Positions 25,461 through 34,250 are shown, counted from the first letter of the stretch. The stretch is DNA of 50,567 bases from CAYSAQ01 sp964429235 (GCA_964429235.1 CAYSAQ010000011.1:1-50567), one strand, 5' to 3'. The notes: a model not told the origin generated them from the sequence alone. Translations and numbers: made by a program.

Positions 25461-26504
25461 ATGAAAAGAACTGCACTTTATGAAGAGCATAAAAAGCTAA
25501 AAGCTAGGATAGTAGATTACGCAGGTTGGGACATGCCTGTTCAATACACGGGAATCATTCATGAACATAAAGCTGTAAGAGAAAGTGTTGGAGTCTTTGA
25601 TGTATCACATATGTGTATAGCAGATATCTCAGGTGATGATTATAGTAAATTTTTACAATTAGTAACAATTAATGATGTAGATAAGTTAGCAGAATATCAG
25701 GCACAATATTCAATGATATTAGATGAAGAAGGTAATGTGCTAGATGATATTATTGTGAGTAAAATGGACTCATTTATGAGAGTGGTTATTAATAGTGGCA
25801 ATGAAGAAAAGATAAAGAATTGGTTTGCTCTTATTATTAAAAAGAATTCCTTTAATGTTAATATATTGTACCGAGATGATCTAAGTATTATTGCTGTACA
25901 AGGGCCAAAGTCTATAGGTGTGTTAGAGAAGATATTTAATACAACAATAGAGCTAAAAAGTTTTCGTCTGACTGAGTTTAATTGGAAGGGTAACCTGATT
26001 GATGTTAGCAGAACAGGTTATACAGGAGAGCTTGGTTTTGAAGTGTTTGTAGATAACGAATTGGCAGCATCACTTTGGCAAGCTATCCTTGATGAAGGAG
26101 CTATTCCTGCTGGGTTAGGTGCAAGAGACACACTTAGAATAGAAGCTGGTTTGCCACTGTACGGACAAGAAATAGTAGAGAATATAACTGCTTATGACAT
26201 GGGGTATGGTTGGGTTGTTAAGCTTTTAAAGGGAGATTTTATAGGGAAAGATACTTTGGAGAAGGCTAATAAGAAAAAGCGTCTCTTTGGTTGTTTCTTA
26301 AATGAAAAGGGTGTGCTTCGTGGAGGATATGAAGTAGTTGGACATGGCAAATTAACTAGTGGAACATATTCTCCAGTATTTAATGCAGCTATTGGTATGT
26401 TTTATAGCAATAATGAATTAAAAGAGAATGATCAACTCAATGTAATAATAAGAGGCAAAGAGGTATCGGCAAGAGTTATCGAGTTGCCATTTATTAAAAG
26501 ATAA
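25461..26504 (+). CDS. gcvT: Aminomethyltransferase (glycine cleavage T protein)
   Basis: GcvT takes the aminomethyl group from lipoylated GcvH and makes methylene-tetrahydrofolate plus ammonia. The 347-residue protein carries YAGWDMPVQYTG and VGVFDVSHM at the N-terminus, the folate-site VSRTGYTGELGFEVF, and GLGARDTLRIEAGLPLYG with the conserved Arg and Glu. It is the first of four glycine cleavage genes and starts 11 bases after rmuC with AAAGGAAAT upstream. Confidence 0.97.
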   Translation: MKRTALYEEHKKLKARIVDYAGWDMPVQYTGIIHEHKAVRESVGVFDVSHMCIADISGDDYSKFLQLVTINDVDKLAEYQAQYSMILDEEGNVLDDIIVSKMDSFMRVVINSGNEEKIKNWFALIIKKNSFNVNILYRDDLSIIAVQGPKSIGVLEKIFNTTIELKSFRLTEFNWKGNLIDVSRTGYTGELGFEVFVDNELAASLWQAILDEGAIPAGLGARDTLRIEAGLPLYGQEIVENITAYDMGYGWVVKLLKGDFIGKDTLEKANKKKRLFGCFLNEKGVLRGGYEVVGHGKLTSGTYSPVFNAAIGMFYSNNELKENDQLNVIIRGKEVSARVIELPFIKR

Positions 26505-26525
26505 AAAATAATAGAATTTTTTTTC

Positions 26526-26554
26526 TTGAATTTTTTAAAGTTGAAAATTACAAT
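26526..26554 (+). promoter_or_regulatory. Possible promoter for gcvH-gcvPA-gcvPB
   Basis: TTGAAT (26526-26531), 17 bases, TACAAT (26549-26554) lie in the very AT-rich 83-base gap between gcvT and gcvH. This would let H and P proteins be made independently of rmuC-gcvT. No glycine riboswitch-like structure is seen in the gap. Confidence 0.4.
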
Positions 26555-26587
26555 TGGGGAAAGAAATTAAGAAAGCGAGATAAAAAC

Positions 26588-26977
26588 ATGCACATTATAA
26601 AAGATGATTTGTATTATTCTGAAGAACACGAATGGGTTAGCGTAGAGGGGAATGTAGCAACAATAGGTGTTACTGACTATGCTCAAGATGCTTTAGGCGA
26701 TATTGTGTTTGTTGAGTTTCCTAGTGTAGATGATGAATTTACTCAGATGGATGAGATTGGTGTTTTAGAATCTGTTAAAACAGTAAGCAATTTATATATT
26801 CCAGTTTCGGGAAGAGTTATTGAAGTAAATGAAGCAGCTAATGAAGATCCAGCATTAATTAATTCATCACCTTTTGATGAAGGTTGGTTGGTTAAGATAG
26901 AAATGGACGAACCATCTGAAGTAGAAGATTTACTTTCAGCTGCAAAGTATGAAGAGTTGTTGGGTGAAGAGGAGTAA
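26588..26977 (+). CDS. gcvH: Glycine cleavage system H protein
   Basis: GcvH shuttles the aminomethyl intermediate on a lipoyl arm. The 129-residue protein has the family length, SEEHEWV near the N-terminus, VTDYAQDALGDIVFVEFP, and the lipoyl-lysine K64 in LESVKTVSNLYIPVSG. A lipoate ligase-like gene lies 3.3 kb downstream and probably modifies it. The stop is directly followed by the gcvPA start. Confidence 0.98.
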   Translation: MHIIKDDLYYSEEHEWVSVEGNVATIGVTDYAQDALGDIVFVEFPSVDDEFTQMDEIGVLESVKTVSNLYIPVSGRVIEVNEAANEDPALINSSPFDEGWLVKIEMDEPSEVEDLLSAAKYEELLGEEE

Positions 26978-28306
26978 ATGGAAACTCCGGATAGTCTAAG
27001 ACTGCAACTTTTTGAATTAATAAAAGAATTGCCAGCAAATAATGTTGATCAGTTATATAAAGATATCCCTAAGTCTATTTTTAGACCGGATATTGGAATA
27101 GCTGATGGTCTAACTGAGCCAAAAGTACAGCTTGAGATAGAGCGAGTAGCAAATAATAATACTATTTATCCAAAACAAAAGAGTTTCTTAGGAGCAGGCG
27201 TTTATTATAGACATATTCCTGCAATTGTTGATCACTTGGTCAACAGAAGTGAATTCTTTACTGCATATACTCCTTATCAGCCAGAAATAAGCCAAGGAAC
27301 ATTAACTGCTATTTTTGAGTTCCAGACATATATGGCAGAACTAACGGGTATGGAAATAAGTAATGCAAGTTTATATGATGGGGCTACTGCTTTGTCAGAA
27401 TCTATACAGATGGTTTCTCGAGTTTCAAATAAGAAGACAGTGAATGTGTCCGTTATTGGTATGATGTCAGAAAACTATAGAAGTGTTTTAGAGACATATA
27501 ATAAAGGGTTCAATAATGAGTTGTCCTATTTTGATGATTTAGCCGAGTTTCGCATGGAAGAGGGTGTTGATGCCTTAGTCTTTATGTATCCTAACTTTTT
27601 TGGTCAAGTAATCGACTATACTTCATTAATTGAAGAAGCAAAGAAGCTTGGAACAGCAATTATATTTTGTGTGCCAAATCCGTTAGCATTAATGATATTT
27701 AAGACTCCAGGTGAGCTTGGAGCTGATATCGTATGTGGCGAAGCTATTTCATTAGGGAGCTATCCAGCATTTGGAGGCCCAGGACTAGGTTTCCTAACAA
27801 CAAGACAGGACCTAGTAAGAAACATGCCAGGAAGAATAGTAGGCGAGACTGAGGACGCTAAAGGTAATAAAGGGTTTGTTCTTACATTCCAGACTAGAGA
27901 GCAACACATAAGAAGAGAGCGAGCAACTTCTAATATTTGTAGTAATCAAGGGTTACTTGCATTAAGAACTGCTATTTATTTTTCATATATGGGACAGTCT
28001 GGATTGGTTGATTTGGCTGAGGATATTTATGAAAAAACACAATATTTAAAAAAGAAACTATCAGATATTGATGGTCTAGAAGTAGATAGAAATGTTTCAT
28101 TCCAGGATGCTTTAGTTTACTTTGGCGAAATAAGTATTAATGCACTTAATGGGTTTCTGAAAGAAAATGGTGTATTAGGTGGTTTCGATTTATCAAAAAT
28201 GGATGAAGATTTAGATGGTTACTGTTTGATAACAGTTAACGATTATATGGAGAAAAATGATATTGATGAGCTAGTAGCGTATATAGAGGAGTTCATTTGT
28301 GGATAA
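26978..28306 (+). CDS. gcvPA: Glycine dehydrogenase (decarboxylating) subunit 1
   Basis: This is the alpha subunit of the split P protein; with GcvPB it decarboxylates glycine. The 442-residue product contains SFLGAGVYYRHIPAIVDHLV, FFTAYTPYQPEISQGTLTA, FQTYMAELTGMEISNASLYDG and the late GFVLTFQTREQHIRRERATS and SNICSNQGLLALRT, all typical. The PLP-binding Lys lies on the other subunit. It overlaps gcvPB by 8 bases. Confidence 0.97.
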   Translation: METPDSLRLQLFELIKELPANNVDQLYKDIPKSIFRPDIGIADGLTEPKVQLEIERVANNNTIYPKQKSFLGAGVYYRHIPAIVDHLVNRSEFFTAYTPYQPEISQGTLTAIFEFQTYMAELTGMEISNASLYDGATALSESIQMVSRVSNKKTVNVSVIGMMSENYRSVLETYNKGFNNELSYFDDLAEFRMEEGVDALVFMYPNFFGQVIDYTSLIEEAKKLGTAIIFCVPNPLALMIFKTPGELGADIVCGEAISLGSYPAFGGPGLGFLTTRQDLVRNMPGRIVGETEDAKGNKGFVLTFQTREQHIRRERATSNICSNQGLLALRTAIYFSYMGQSGLVDLAEDIYEKTQYLKKKLSDIDGLEVDRNVSFQDALVYFGEISINALNGFLKENGVLGGFDLSKMDEDLDGYCLITVNDYMEKNDIDELVAYIEEFICG

Positions 28307-29714
28307 TAGTCCTATATTTGAAAAAGTATCAATTAGCAAAGGGTATATTTCTTCAAATATTCCCGAAGCATTGCGCAGAGAGAAGCCTTGTCGTTTGCCA
28401 GAAGCATCTGAAGCGCAAGTTGCAAGACACTATACTAAGTTATCAACTTTAAATTTTGGTGTTGATAGTGGGATGTACCCACTTGGGTCTTGTACTATGA
28501 AATATAATTATAAGATTTTAGAAAGATTGGCATCATTGCCAGAATTTTTGAATTTACATCCATTACAAGACGAAGAAGACACTCAAGGAATACTAGAAAT
28601 AATGTATAAATTGGATCAGTTATTAAGCGAGCTTTTTGGGTATAGTCATTTTACATTACAGCCTTCTGCAGGTGCCCAAGGAGAACATACTGGATTGTTA
28701 ATTATTAGAGAGTATCTAAAGTCTATTGGTGATGAGCGAGATTTGGTTCTTATTCCTGATTCTGCACATGGCACAAATCCTGCTAGTGCAATAATGGCAG
28801 GTTTTAGAATTAAAAAAATATCTTCAGACAAATGGGGAAACGTAGATGTGGATAAGCTTAAAAAAGTATTAGAAAAAGAAAAAGTAGCAGCTATTATGCT
28901 TACGAACCCTTCTACATTAGGATTATTTGAGAATAATATTTTAAAGATTGCAGAAATGATTCATGAGAATGGTGGTCTTCTTTATTATGATGGGGCAAAT
29001 GCAAATGCACTATTAGGAATGGCTAGGCCAGGTGATATGGGTTTTGATGTTTGTCATTTGAATCTACACAAAACATTTGGAACACCTCATGGTGGTGGTG
29101 GTCCAGGTGCAGGACCTGTTGGTGTTTCAGCGAGATTAGTTCCTTTTTTGCCTAAGCCAATGGTAGAAAAAGAAGGTGATGATTATTTCTTGGATACTAG
29201 TAATGAAAAAAGTATAGGTATGATGCATGGTTTCTATGGAAATGTGAATGTATTAGTAAAAGCATATATCTACATATTGCTACATGGCAGAGATGGTCTG
29301 GAGCTTGTGTGTGAAAAAGCAGTAGCTAATGCAAATTATTTGATGGAGAAGCTTAAAGACGTAATTAATGTTCCGTATGATAGAGTTTGTATGCATGAGT
29401 TTGTAATCTCAGCAGGAAAGCTAAAGAAAGAGACAGGTGTTTCAGCACTTGATATTGCAAAAGCCTTAATTGATAGAGGGTATCATCCTCCTACTATTTA
29501 CTTTCCGCTTATTGTTTCTGAGTGTTTAATGATAGAGCCTACCGAGACAGAGGATAAAGAATCTATGGATAAGTTTATAGACGCTCTTACTTCAATAGTA
29601 AAAGAAGCCTCTAGTAATAGCGAGGCAATCAAAGCTACTCCAGTTACTACTATTGTGGGCAGATTAGATGAAGTAAAAGCAGTTAAAGAGCCCAAGTTAA
29701 CTTTTTTTAGTTAA
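28299..29714 (+). CDS. gcvPB: Glycine dehydrogenase (decarboxylating) subunit 2
   Basis: This beta subunit binds pyridoxal phosphate. The 471-residue protein contains FGVDSGMYPLGSCTMKYN, LQPSAGAQGEHTGLL, DSAHGTNPASA, and the PLP Lys in HLNLHKTFGTPHGGGGPGAG. The GTG at 28299 is chosen because GAGGAG precedes it by 7 bases inside gcvPA. The split P protein (PA/PB) is the form found in many Gram-positive bacteria and candidate phyla, in contrast to the single chain of E. coli. The L protein gene is not in the window. Confidence 0.97.
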   Translation: MDNSPIFEKVSISKGYISSNIPEALRREKPCRLPEASEAQVARHYTKLSTLNFGVDSGMYPLGSCTMKYNYKILERLASLPEFLNLHPLQDEEDTQGILEIMYKLDQLLSELFGYSHFTLQPSAGAQGEHTGLLIIREYLKSIGDERDLVLIPDSAHGTNPASAIMAGFRIKKISSDKWGNVDVDKLKKVLEKEKVAAIMLTNPSTLGLFENNILKIAEMIHENGGLLYYDGANANALLGMARPGDMGFDVCHLNLHKTFGTPHGGGGPGAGPVGVSARLVPFLPKPMVEKEGDDYFLDTSNEKSIGMMHGFYGNVNVLVKAYIYILLHGRDGLELVCEKAVANANYLMEKLKDVINVPYDRVCMHEFVISAGKLKKETGVSALDIAKALIDRGYHPPTIYFPLIVSECLMIEPTETEDKESMDKFIDALTSIVKEASSNSEAIKATPVTTIVGRLDEVKAVKEPKLTFFS

Positions 29715-29720
29715 TTTATT

Positions 29721-29736
29721 TTGGGAATAATCCCAA
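29721..29736. repeat. Short inverted repeat after gcvPB
   Basis: TTGGGA, loop ATAA, TCCCAA. It lies 6 bases after the gcvPB stop and just before the next gene. The 6-bp stem lacks a trailing U-run, so it may be a weak terminator or a protein-binding site for the gene at 29756. Confidence 0.35.
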
Positions 29737-29755
29737 TTCTCTCCGATAAATTTAT

Positions 29756-30217
29756 ATGCAAAACAAAATAGTTAGTCTTTTAATTGAACATAGCAACTAT
29801 TTATATCAAAAGATTCCATTAAATGCTTTATCCATAGGGTTTGATTCTTCTGTAAAAGATGAATTGTCTTTTGCTGGAATATGTCGAGAAGGGGAAATTA
29901 TAATTGGTAATCTTGATGATTTCTATCATGTGCATTTAGCGGACATTAGCCTTGATATTTTAGACTGTTCTCCGCAAGAGAATAACGTTTTCTTTTTCGC
30001 GTTATTTTATTCTGAAGATTATCATAATTCCGGGGGTAGGGCTAAATTTGAAGATGAAGGAGGCATTTTGCTAGGTTCAACTGGGTGGGGAATGTGGCCT
30101 TATTCAAGTGAGAATGAAAGGTTATATGGCCATTCATTGTTGCCAGAATTATATGCTGATATTGTTGCTGATGTTTTGGATGATTTGCCGGAAATATACG
30201 TTGTGGAACGACCATAG
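29756..30217 (+). CDS. Hypothetical acidic protein, 153 residues
   Basis: No family is recognised. The product is acidic and soluble. The central part has VFFFALFYSEDYHNSGG and EDEGGILLGSTGWGMWPYSS, with several Trp, Tyr and Gly residues, and a helical ELYADIVADVLDDLP near the end. It sits between gcvPB and the lipoate ligase-like gene in the same direction, so a role linked to glycine cleavage or lipoylation is possible but only from position. No Shine-Dalgarno site is present; the upstream CGATAAATTTAT matches that of the unknown at 21713. Confidence 0.75.
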   Translation: MQNKIVSLLIEHSNYLYQKIPLNALSIGFDSSVKDELSFAGICREGEIIIGNLDDFYHVHLADISLDILDCSPQENNVFFFALFYSEDYHNSGGRAKFEDEGGILLGSTGWGMWPYSSENERLYGHSLLPELYADIVADVLDDLPEIYVVERP

Positions 30218-30298
30218 TTTTTTTATTTATGAACGCTTGAATGATTCCGAATCTGTTATTCTCTTAGAACAGCATTAGTTAAATTTCACATTTAAGAC

Positions 30299-30304
30299 TA
30301 TGAT
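30299..30304 (+). promoter_or_regulatory. Predicted -10 box of the lipoate ligase-like gene, leaderless
   Basis: TATGAT ends 6 bases before the ATG at 30311, and TTAGTT (30275-30280) lies 18 bases upstream of it. No Shine-Dalgarno site is present. Confidence 0.45.
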
Positions 30305-30310
30305 GAGCTC

Positions 30311-30895
30311 ATGAAAGTATTATTTATTAGCGATGAAGGATTAACAGCAACAGAAAATATGCAGAAAGATGTGTCTTTAATGAACTTTGTGTTTGTTGAT
30401 GCATATGTCAGATTCTATACTTGGAGCGATAGATGTGTAACGTATGGTTATAACCAGAAACGTTTAGAGGTTGAAGATATTGTTGGTGAAGAGCTAGAAT
30501 TTGCTAAAAGGCCAACAGGTGGAGGATTAATTATCCATACTGCTGATAATTTTTCATGGAGTTTATTGTTACCCTTAAATGTTTTAGAAAATAACTCATT
30601 AATTAGTTTTTATTATAAGATTTCAGAAATATATGCTGAAGTTTTGAATAGTTGTGGAGTAGAGTGTAGTTTAAAAAAATTAACTAAAGATGAACTCGCT
30701 CAGAAGAAGATTATTCAAGTATGTGCAGATTATCCAGCTAAGTATGAATTAGTTGATAATCAAGGTAATAAAATAATAGGCAGTGCCCAAAGAAAAACAC
30801 GTTCTTGTTTGATTCAACAGAATAATCTTTTCATATCTATTCCAGATGGTTTCAAGGAAAGACTGCAAGGCGCACTAACTACTTACTTTTCTTAG
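30311..30895 (+). CDS. Lipoate-protein ligase A / octanoyltransferase family protein
   Basis: Members of this biotin/lipoate ligase family attach lipoate or octanoate to lysines such as that of GcvH. The 194-residue protein has YTWSDRCVTYGYNQ, the nucleotide/lipoate loop KRPTGGGLIIHTADNFSWS, and the catalytic-Lys region NKIIGSAQRKTRSCLIQQ. It is shorter than E. coli LplA (about 340) and lacks a C-terminal accessory domain, so it could be an octanoyltransferase or amidotransferase rather than a free-lipoate ligase. Its place just after the gcv genes points to GcvH as substrate. Confidence 0.82.
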   Translation: MKVLFISDEGLTATENMQKDVSLMNFVFVDAYVRFYTWSDRCVTYGYNQKRLEVEDIVGEELEFAKRPTGGGLIIHTADNFSWSLLLPLNVLENNSLISFYYKISEIYAEVLNSCGVECSLKKLTKDELAQKKIIQVCADYPAKYELVDNQGNKIIGSAQRKTRSCLIQQNNLFISIPDGFKERLQGALTTYFS

Positions 30896-30911
30896 CTATT
30901 TTAGCTTTTTT
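30894..30911 (+). terminator. Small terminator overlapping the ligase stop codon
   Basis: AGCTA (30894-30898), TTT, TAGCT (30902-30906) followed by a run of T. The stem is only 5 bp and includes part of the TAG stop, so termination may be inefficient. ilvB starts 57 bases later. Confidence 0.4.
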
Positions 30912-30967
30912 ATAGCACTCATTTATGTTAGAATAAATTCAAAATCTTTGAGGAGTGGAGAAAGCTT

Positions 30968-32674
30968 ATGGCAGCTGAAAAAATGAAGGGTTCCAAAATA
31001 CTTTTAGAATGTTTGAAAAAGGAAGGTGTAACTGATATTTTCGGTTATCCTGGAGGATATGTCATTGAGATCTATGATGATTTATATGATGAAAAAGATA
31101 TTAAGCACTATTTGGTAAGACATGAGCAGGCAGCAGCACATGCAGCTGATGGATATTCAAGAAGTTCAGGTAAAGTAGGTGTTTGTTTGGCTACATCAGG
31201 CCCAGGCGCTACGAACTTAGTTACTGGTTTGGCTACTGCACATATGGATTCTATTCCTATGGTTGCAATAACAGGACAGGTTCCGACACCATCTATTGGT
31301 TCAGATTTTTTTCAAGAAGCTGATATTACAGGCATCACAATGCCTATTACAAAGCATAATTTTTTAGTTAAGGACTTAAATGATTTAGCGAAGACGGTTA
31401 AGCATGCATTTCATATAGCGAGAACAGGAAGACCAGGCCCTGTATTAATTGATATTCCAAAAGACTTAACTATTAATAAGGCTGTATTTAACTATCCAGA
31501 TAAAATAGATTTACCAACGTATAATCCAACAATTAAGGGTAGCTCAAAGCAAATTAAATCTGCTGTTGAGTTGATTAAATCTTGCAAGAAGCCAGTTGTT
31601 ATTGCTGGTGGAGGAATTATTTCTTCACATGCTTCTCAGGAATTAAGAGATTTTATTAAATTGTCTCAATTGCCCGTAGCTTCTACGTTAATGGCTTTGG
31701 GTGTTTATCCTTATGATGGAGAATTCAGCTTAAAGATGCCTGGAATGCATGGTACTGCTTTTGCAAATCATACTATTCATGAATCAGACTTAATAATTGC
31801 CATTGGTATGAGATTTGATGATCGTATTACTGGTAAGCTTGCAACGTTTGCTCCAAATTCTAAAATAATTCATATTGATATAGATCCAGCGGAGATTGGT
31901 AAGAATGTTGCTCCAACTATTCCAATAGTCGGTGATGCTAAATCTGTTTTGTCTGATATGAATGCTTATATTATTGAGCATCCTATAGATAGAAAAGAAG
32001 AATGGTTAGAAGAAGTAAATGCTTATAGGGCTAAGTATCCTCTTAGTTATGATAAATCATCAGATGTTATTAATCCTCAGTATGCGCTTGAAGTTCTTAA
32101 TGAAATTACTAAAGGTGATGCAATTATTACTACTGAAGTAGGAACACACCAGATGTGGGCTGCTCAGTATATAAATCATCAGAATCCTAAACATTGGGTT
32201 AGTTCTGGTGGATTAGGAACAATGGGATATGGTTTCCCTGCTGCAATGGGTGCACAGGTTGCAAACCCTGGTAAAACAGTCGTTAATGTTGCTGGTGATG
32301 GTTCTATTCAAATGAATATCCAAGAATTATCTACTGTATCTAATTATAATTTACCTGTTAAGAACATTATTTTAAATAATATGTACCTAGGTATGGTAAG
32401 ACAGTGGCAAGAATTATTTTATAATAATAGATATTCAGCTGTAGACATGGAAGGTAAACAGCCTGATTTCGTAAAAGTTGCTGAGGCTTATGATGTAATG
32501 GGTCTTAGAGCTACTAAACCAGAAGAAGTAAGACCAGTTCTAGAAAAAGCACTTAACCATGATGGACCAGTTATGGTAGATATCGTTGTAAATAGAGAAG
32601 AAAACGTTTATCCAATGGTTCCTGGTGGAGGAGTATTAAATAAAATGATGGGACAGGAGGGCAGATTGAGATGA
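30968..32674 (+). CDS. ilvB: Acetolactate synthase large subunit
   Basis: IlvB joins pyruvate units, or pyruvate and 2-ketobutyrate, in the first common step of valine, leucine and isoleucine synthesis, using thiamine diphosphate. The 568-residue protein has FGYPGGYVIEIYD, the catalytic Glu in RHEQAAAHAADGY, a central FAD-type domain with RFDDRITGKL, and the ThDP motif GDGSIQMNIQELSTVSNYNLP. The GTGGAGAAAGC before the ATG serves as ribosome site. It overlaps ilvN by 4 bases (ATGA). The 72-base upstream gap is too short for a T-box or leader-peptide attenuator. Confidence 0.97.
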   Translation: MAAEKMKGSKILLECLKKEGVTDIFGYPGGYVIEIYDDLYDEKDIKHYLVRHEQAAAHAADGYSRSSGKVGVCLATSGPGATNLVTGLATAHMDSIPMVAITGQVPTPSIGSDFFQEADITGITMPITKHNFLVKDLNDLAKTVKHAFHIARTGRPGPVLIDIPKDLTINKAVFNYPDKIDLPTYNPTIKGSSKQIKSAVELIKSCKKPVVIAGGGIISSHASQELRDFIKLSQLPVASTLMALGVYPYDGEFSLKMPGMHGTAFANHTIHESDLIIAIGMRFDDRITGKLATFAPNSKIIHIDIDPAEIGKNVAPTIPIVGDAKSVLSDMNAYIIEHPIDRKEEWLEEVNAYRAKYPLSYDKSSDVINPQYALEVLNEITKGDAIITTEVGTHQMWAAQYINHQNPKHWVSSGGLGTMGYGFPAAMGAQVANPGKTVVNVAGDGSIQMNIQELSTVSNYNLPVKNIILNNMYLGMVRQWQELFYNNRYSAVDMEGKQPDFVKVAEAYDVMGLRATKPEEVRPVLEKALNHDGPVMVDIVVNREENVYPMVPGGGVLNKMMGQEGRLR

Positions 32675-33153
32675 GACATACAGTATCAGTAGTTGTAGAG
32701 AATAAACCTGGTGTTCTTACAAGAATTGCCGGATTGTTTGCAAGAAGAGGTTTTAATATTGATAGTTTAGCTGTTGGTGAATCTGAAAAAAAAGGATTTT
32801 CAAGAATCACAATAATTGTTACTGGAGACGATAACATTATTGAACAGATTACAAAGCAATTGTATAAGCTGATTGATACTTACAAGGTTATAGACCTTAC
32901 ACCAACAAAACATATCGAAAGAGAAATGATATTGGCTAAGGTTAGTATTAATACAACTAATAGATCTGAGGTTATTGAAATAGCTGATATCTTTAGAAGT
33001 AAGATAGTTGATGTTTCAGAAAAGAGCATGACTATAGAGATTACGGGTGACAATGATAAAAACGAAGGATTCATAAATTTACTTAAGAAGTTTGGAATCT
33101 TAGAGATTGTCAGAACAGGCACTATCGCAATACAAAGAGGTACTGGGAAATAA
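32671..33153 (+). CDS. ilvN: Acetolactate synthase small (regulatory) subunit
   Basis: This 160-residue subunit has an N-terminal ACT domain (HTVSVVVENKPGVLTRIAGL, then RRGFNIDSLAVGESE), the valine-binding part that gives feedback inhibition, and a C-terminal ACT-like domain from about residue 85. AGGAGG precedes the ATG inside ilvB. Length and sequence are typical of the IlvN/IlvH family. Confidence 0.97.
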   Translation: MRHTVSVVVENKPGVLTRIAGLFARRGFNIDSLAVGESEKKGFSRITIIVTGDDNIIEQITKQLYKLIDTYKVIDLTPTKHIEREMILAKVSINTTNRSEVIEIADIFRSKIVDVSEKSMTIEITGDNDKNEGFINLLKKFGILEIVRTGTIAIQRGTGK

Positions 33154-33185
33154 GCTGAAAGCGAAAAGCTCGAAAGCTAAAAGCA
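33151..33185 (+). repeat. Short quasi-periodic AAGC repeat
   Basis: The stretch between ilvN and ilvC holds AAGC five times at 33152, 33159, 33166, 33174 and 33181, a spacing of 7-8 bases, with A-rich filler. It begins inside the ilvN stop codon. It resembles low-complexity intergenic repeats and shows no hairpin strong enough for a terminator. Confidence 0.5.
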
Positions 33186-33201
33186 AGAAGGAGAGAGAAA
33201 A

Positions 33202-34194
33202 ATGACAATAGTTTTATATGACAAGGATATCGATTTAAATGCACTGAAAGGTAAGAAGATAGCTATAATTGGGTACGGTTCTCAAGGGCATGCTCATGCA
33301 CTTAACTTACAGGAAAGTGGGTTTGATGTAAGAGTTGGACTTAGAGCTGATTCTAAATCAGTTGCAAAAGCAACAGAAGCTGGTGTGAAGGTAGTATCTC
33401 CAGCAGAGGCAGCTAAAGAAGCTGATCTTATTATGATGTTGGTTCCAGATGAGTTCGCAGCAGATATTTATGAGGAGTCTATTGCTCCAAATTTAGAAGC
33501 AGGAAATGTTCTTGCATTTGCACATGGTTTTAATATTCATTTTGATTTTATTAAGCCACCAGCTAATGTAGACACAATCATGGTTGCTCCTAAAGGGCCA
33601 GGACATATGGTAAGAAGAGTATATCAAGAAGGATTCGGAGTTCCAGCTATTTATGCTGTTGGACAGAACGAATCTGGTAACGCTAAAGACATTGCTTTAG
33701 CTTATGCTGCTGGAATCGGTTCTGCAAGAGCGGGCGTACTAGCAACTACTTTTAAAGAAGAAACTGAAACTGATTTATTCGGTGAACAAGTTGTGCTTTG
33801 TGGTGGAACTACTGCTTTAGTAAAAGCAGGATTTGATACATTAGTAGAAGCTGGATATCAGCCAGAGATTGCTTATTTTGAGTGTTTGCATGAGCTTAAG
33901 CTTATTGTAGACCTTATGTATGAAGGTGGAATGGATAAAATGAGAGATTCTATATCTAATACTGCTGAATACGGTGACCTAACAGTTGGTCCTAAAATTG
34001 TTACTGATGCAACTAGGCAAGCTATGAAAGATGCATTAGGTAGAATTCAATCAGGTCAGTTCGCTAAAGAATTTATTGAAGACTCTAAGAATGGAAGACC
34101 AGTTCTTTCAAAATTAAGAGCAGAAGCTAAAGGATCTAAGATTGAGCAAGTTGGTGGAAAACTTCGTTCAATGATGAGCTGGATTACTAACTAA
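33202..34194 (+). CDS. ilvC: Ketol-acid reductoisomerase
   Basis: IlvC isomerises and reduces acetolactate or acetohydroxybutyrate. The 330-residue, class I (short) enzyme has IIGYGSQGHAHALNLQ, the cofactor loop GLRADSKS, PKGPGHMVRR, GIGSARAGVLATTFKEETETDLFGEQ with the metal-binding Asp and Glu, and CLHELKLIVDLMYEGG. The Arg/Ser-bearing loop fits NADPH use (inference). AGGAGAG lies before the ATG. Confidence 0.98.
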   Translation: MTIVLYDKDIDLNALKGKKIAIIGYGSQGHAHALNLQESGFDVRVGLRADSKSVAKATEAGVKVVSPAEAAKEADLIMMLVPDEFAADIYEESIAPNLEAGNVLAFAHGFNIHFDFIKPPANVDTIMVAPKGPGHMVRRVYQEGFGVPAIYAVGQNESGNAKDIALAYAAGIGSARAGVLATTFKEETETDLFGEQVVLCGGTTALVKAGFDTLVEAGYQPEIAYFECLHELKLIVDLMYEGGMDKMRDSISNTAEYGDLTVGPKIVTDATRQAMKDALGRIQSGQFAKEFIEDSKNGRPVLSKLRAEAKGSKIEQVGGKLRSMMSWITN

Positions 34195-34209
34195 AAAGAG
34201 TTTATTTAT

Positions 34210-34235
34210 ATTATCCCCGTGAAAGCGGGGGTAAT
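34210..34235 (+). terminator. Hairpin between ilvC and leuA
   Basis: ATTATCCCCG (34210-34219), loop TGAAAG, CGGGGGTAAT (34226-34235): a 10-bp stem with one G-U pair, followed by only a short TT. It may be a partial terminator or an mRNA stability element separating ilvC from leuA, whose ATG is 15 bases further on. Confidence 0.5.
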
Positions 34236-34250
34236 TTAGAAAGAGACATC

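Noticed and set aside
25450..26587. Glycine riboswitch before gcvT or gcvH
   Set aside because: The gcvT gap is 11 bases and the gcvH gap is 83 very AT-rich bases with no paired aptamer-like stems.
30896..30967. T-box or leader-peptide attenuator before ilvB
   Set aside because: The gap is 72 bases with only a 5-bp hairpin and no short ORF rich in branched-chain codons.
33151..33185. Possible CRISPR-like array
   Set aside because: Units are 4 bases with 3-4 base spacers, far below CRISPR repeat and spacer sizes; no cas genes are present.
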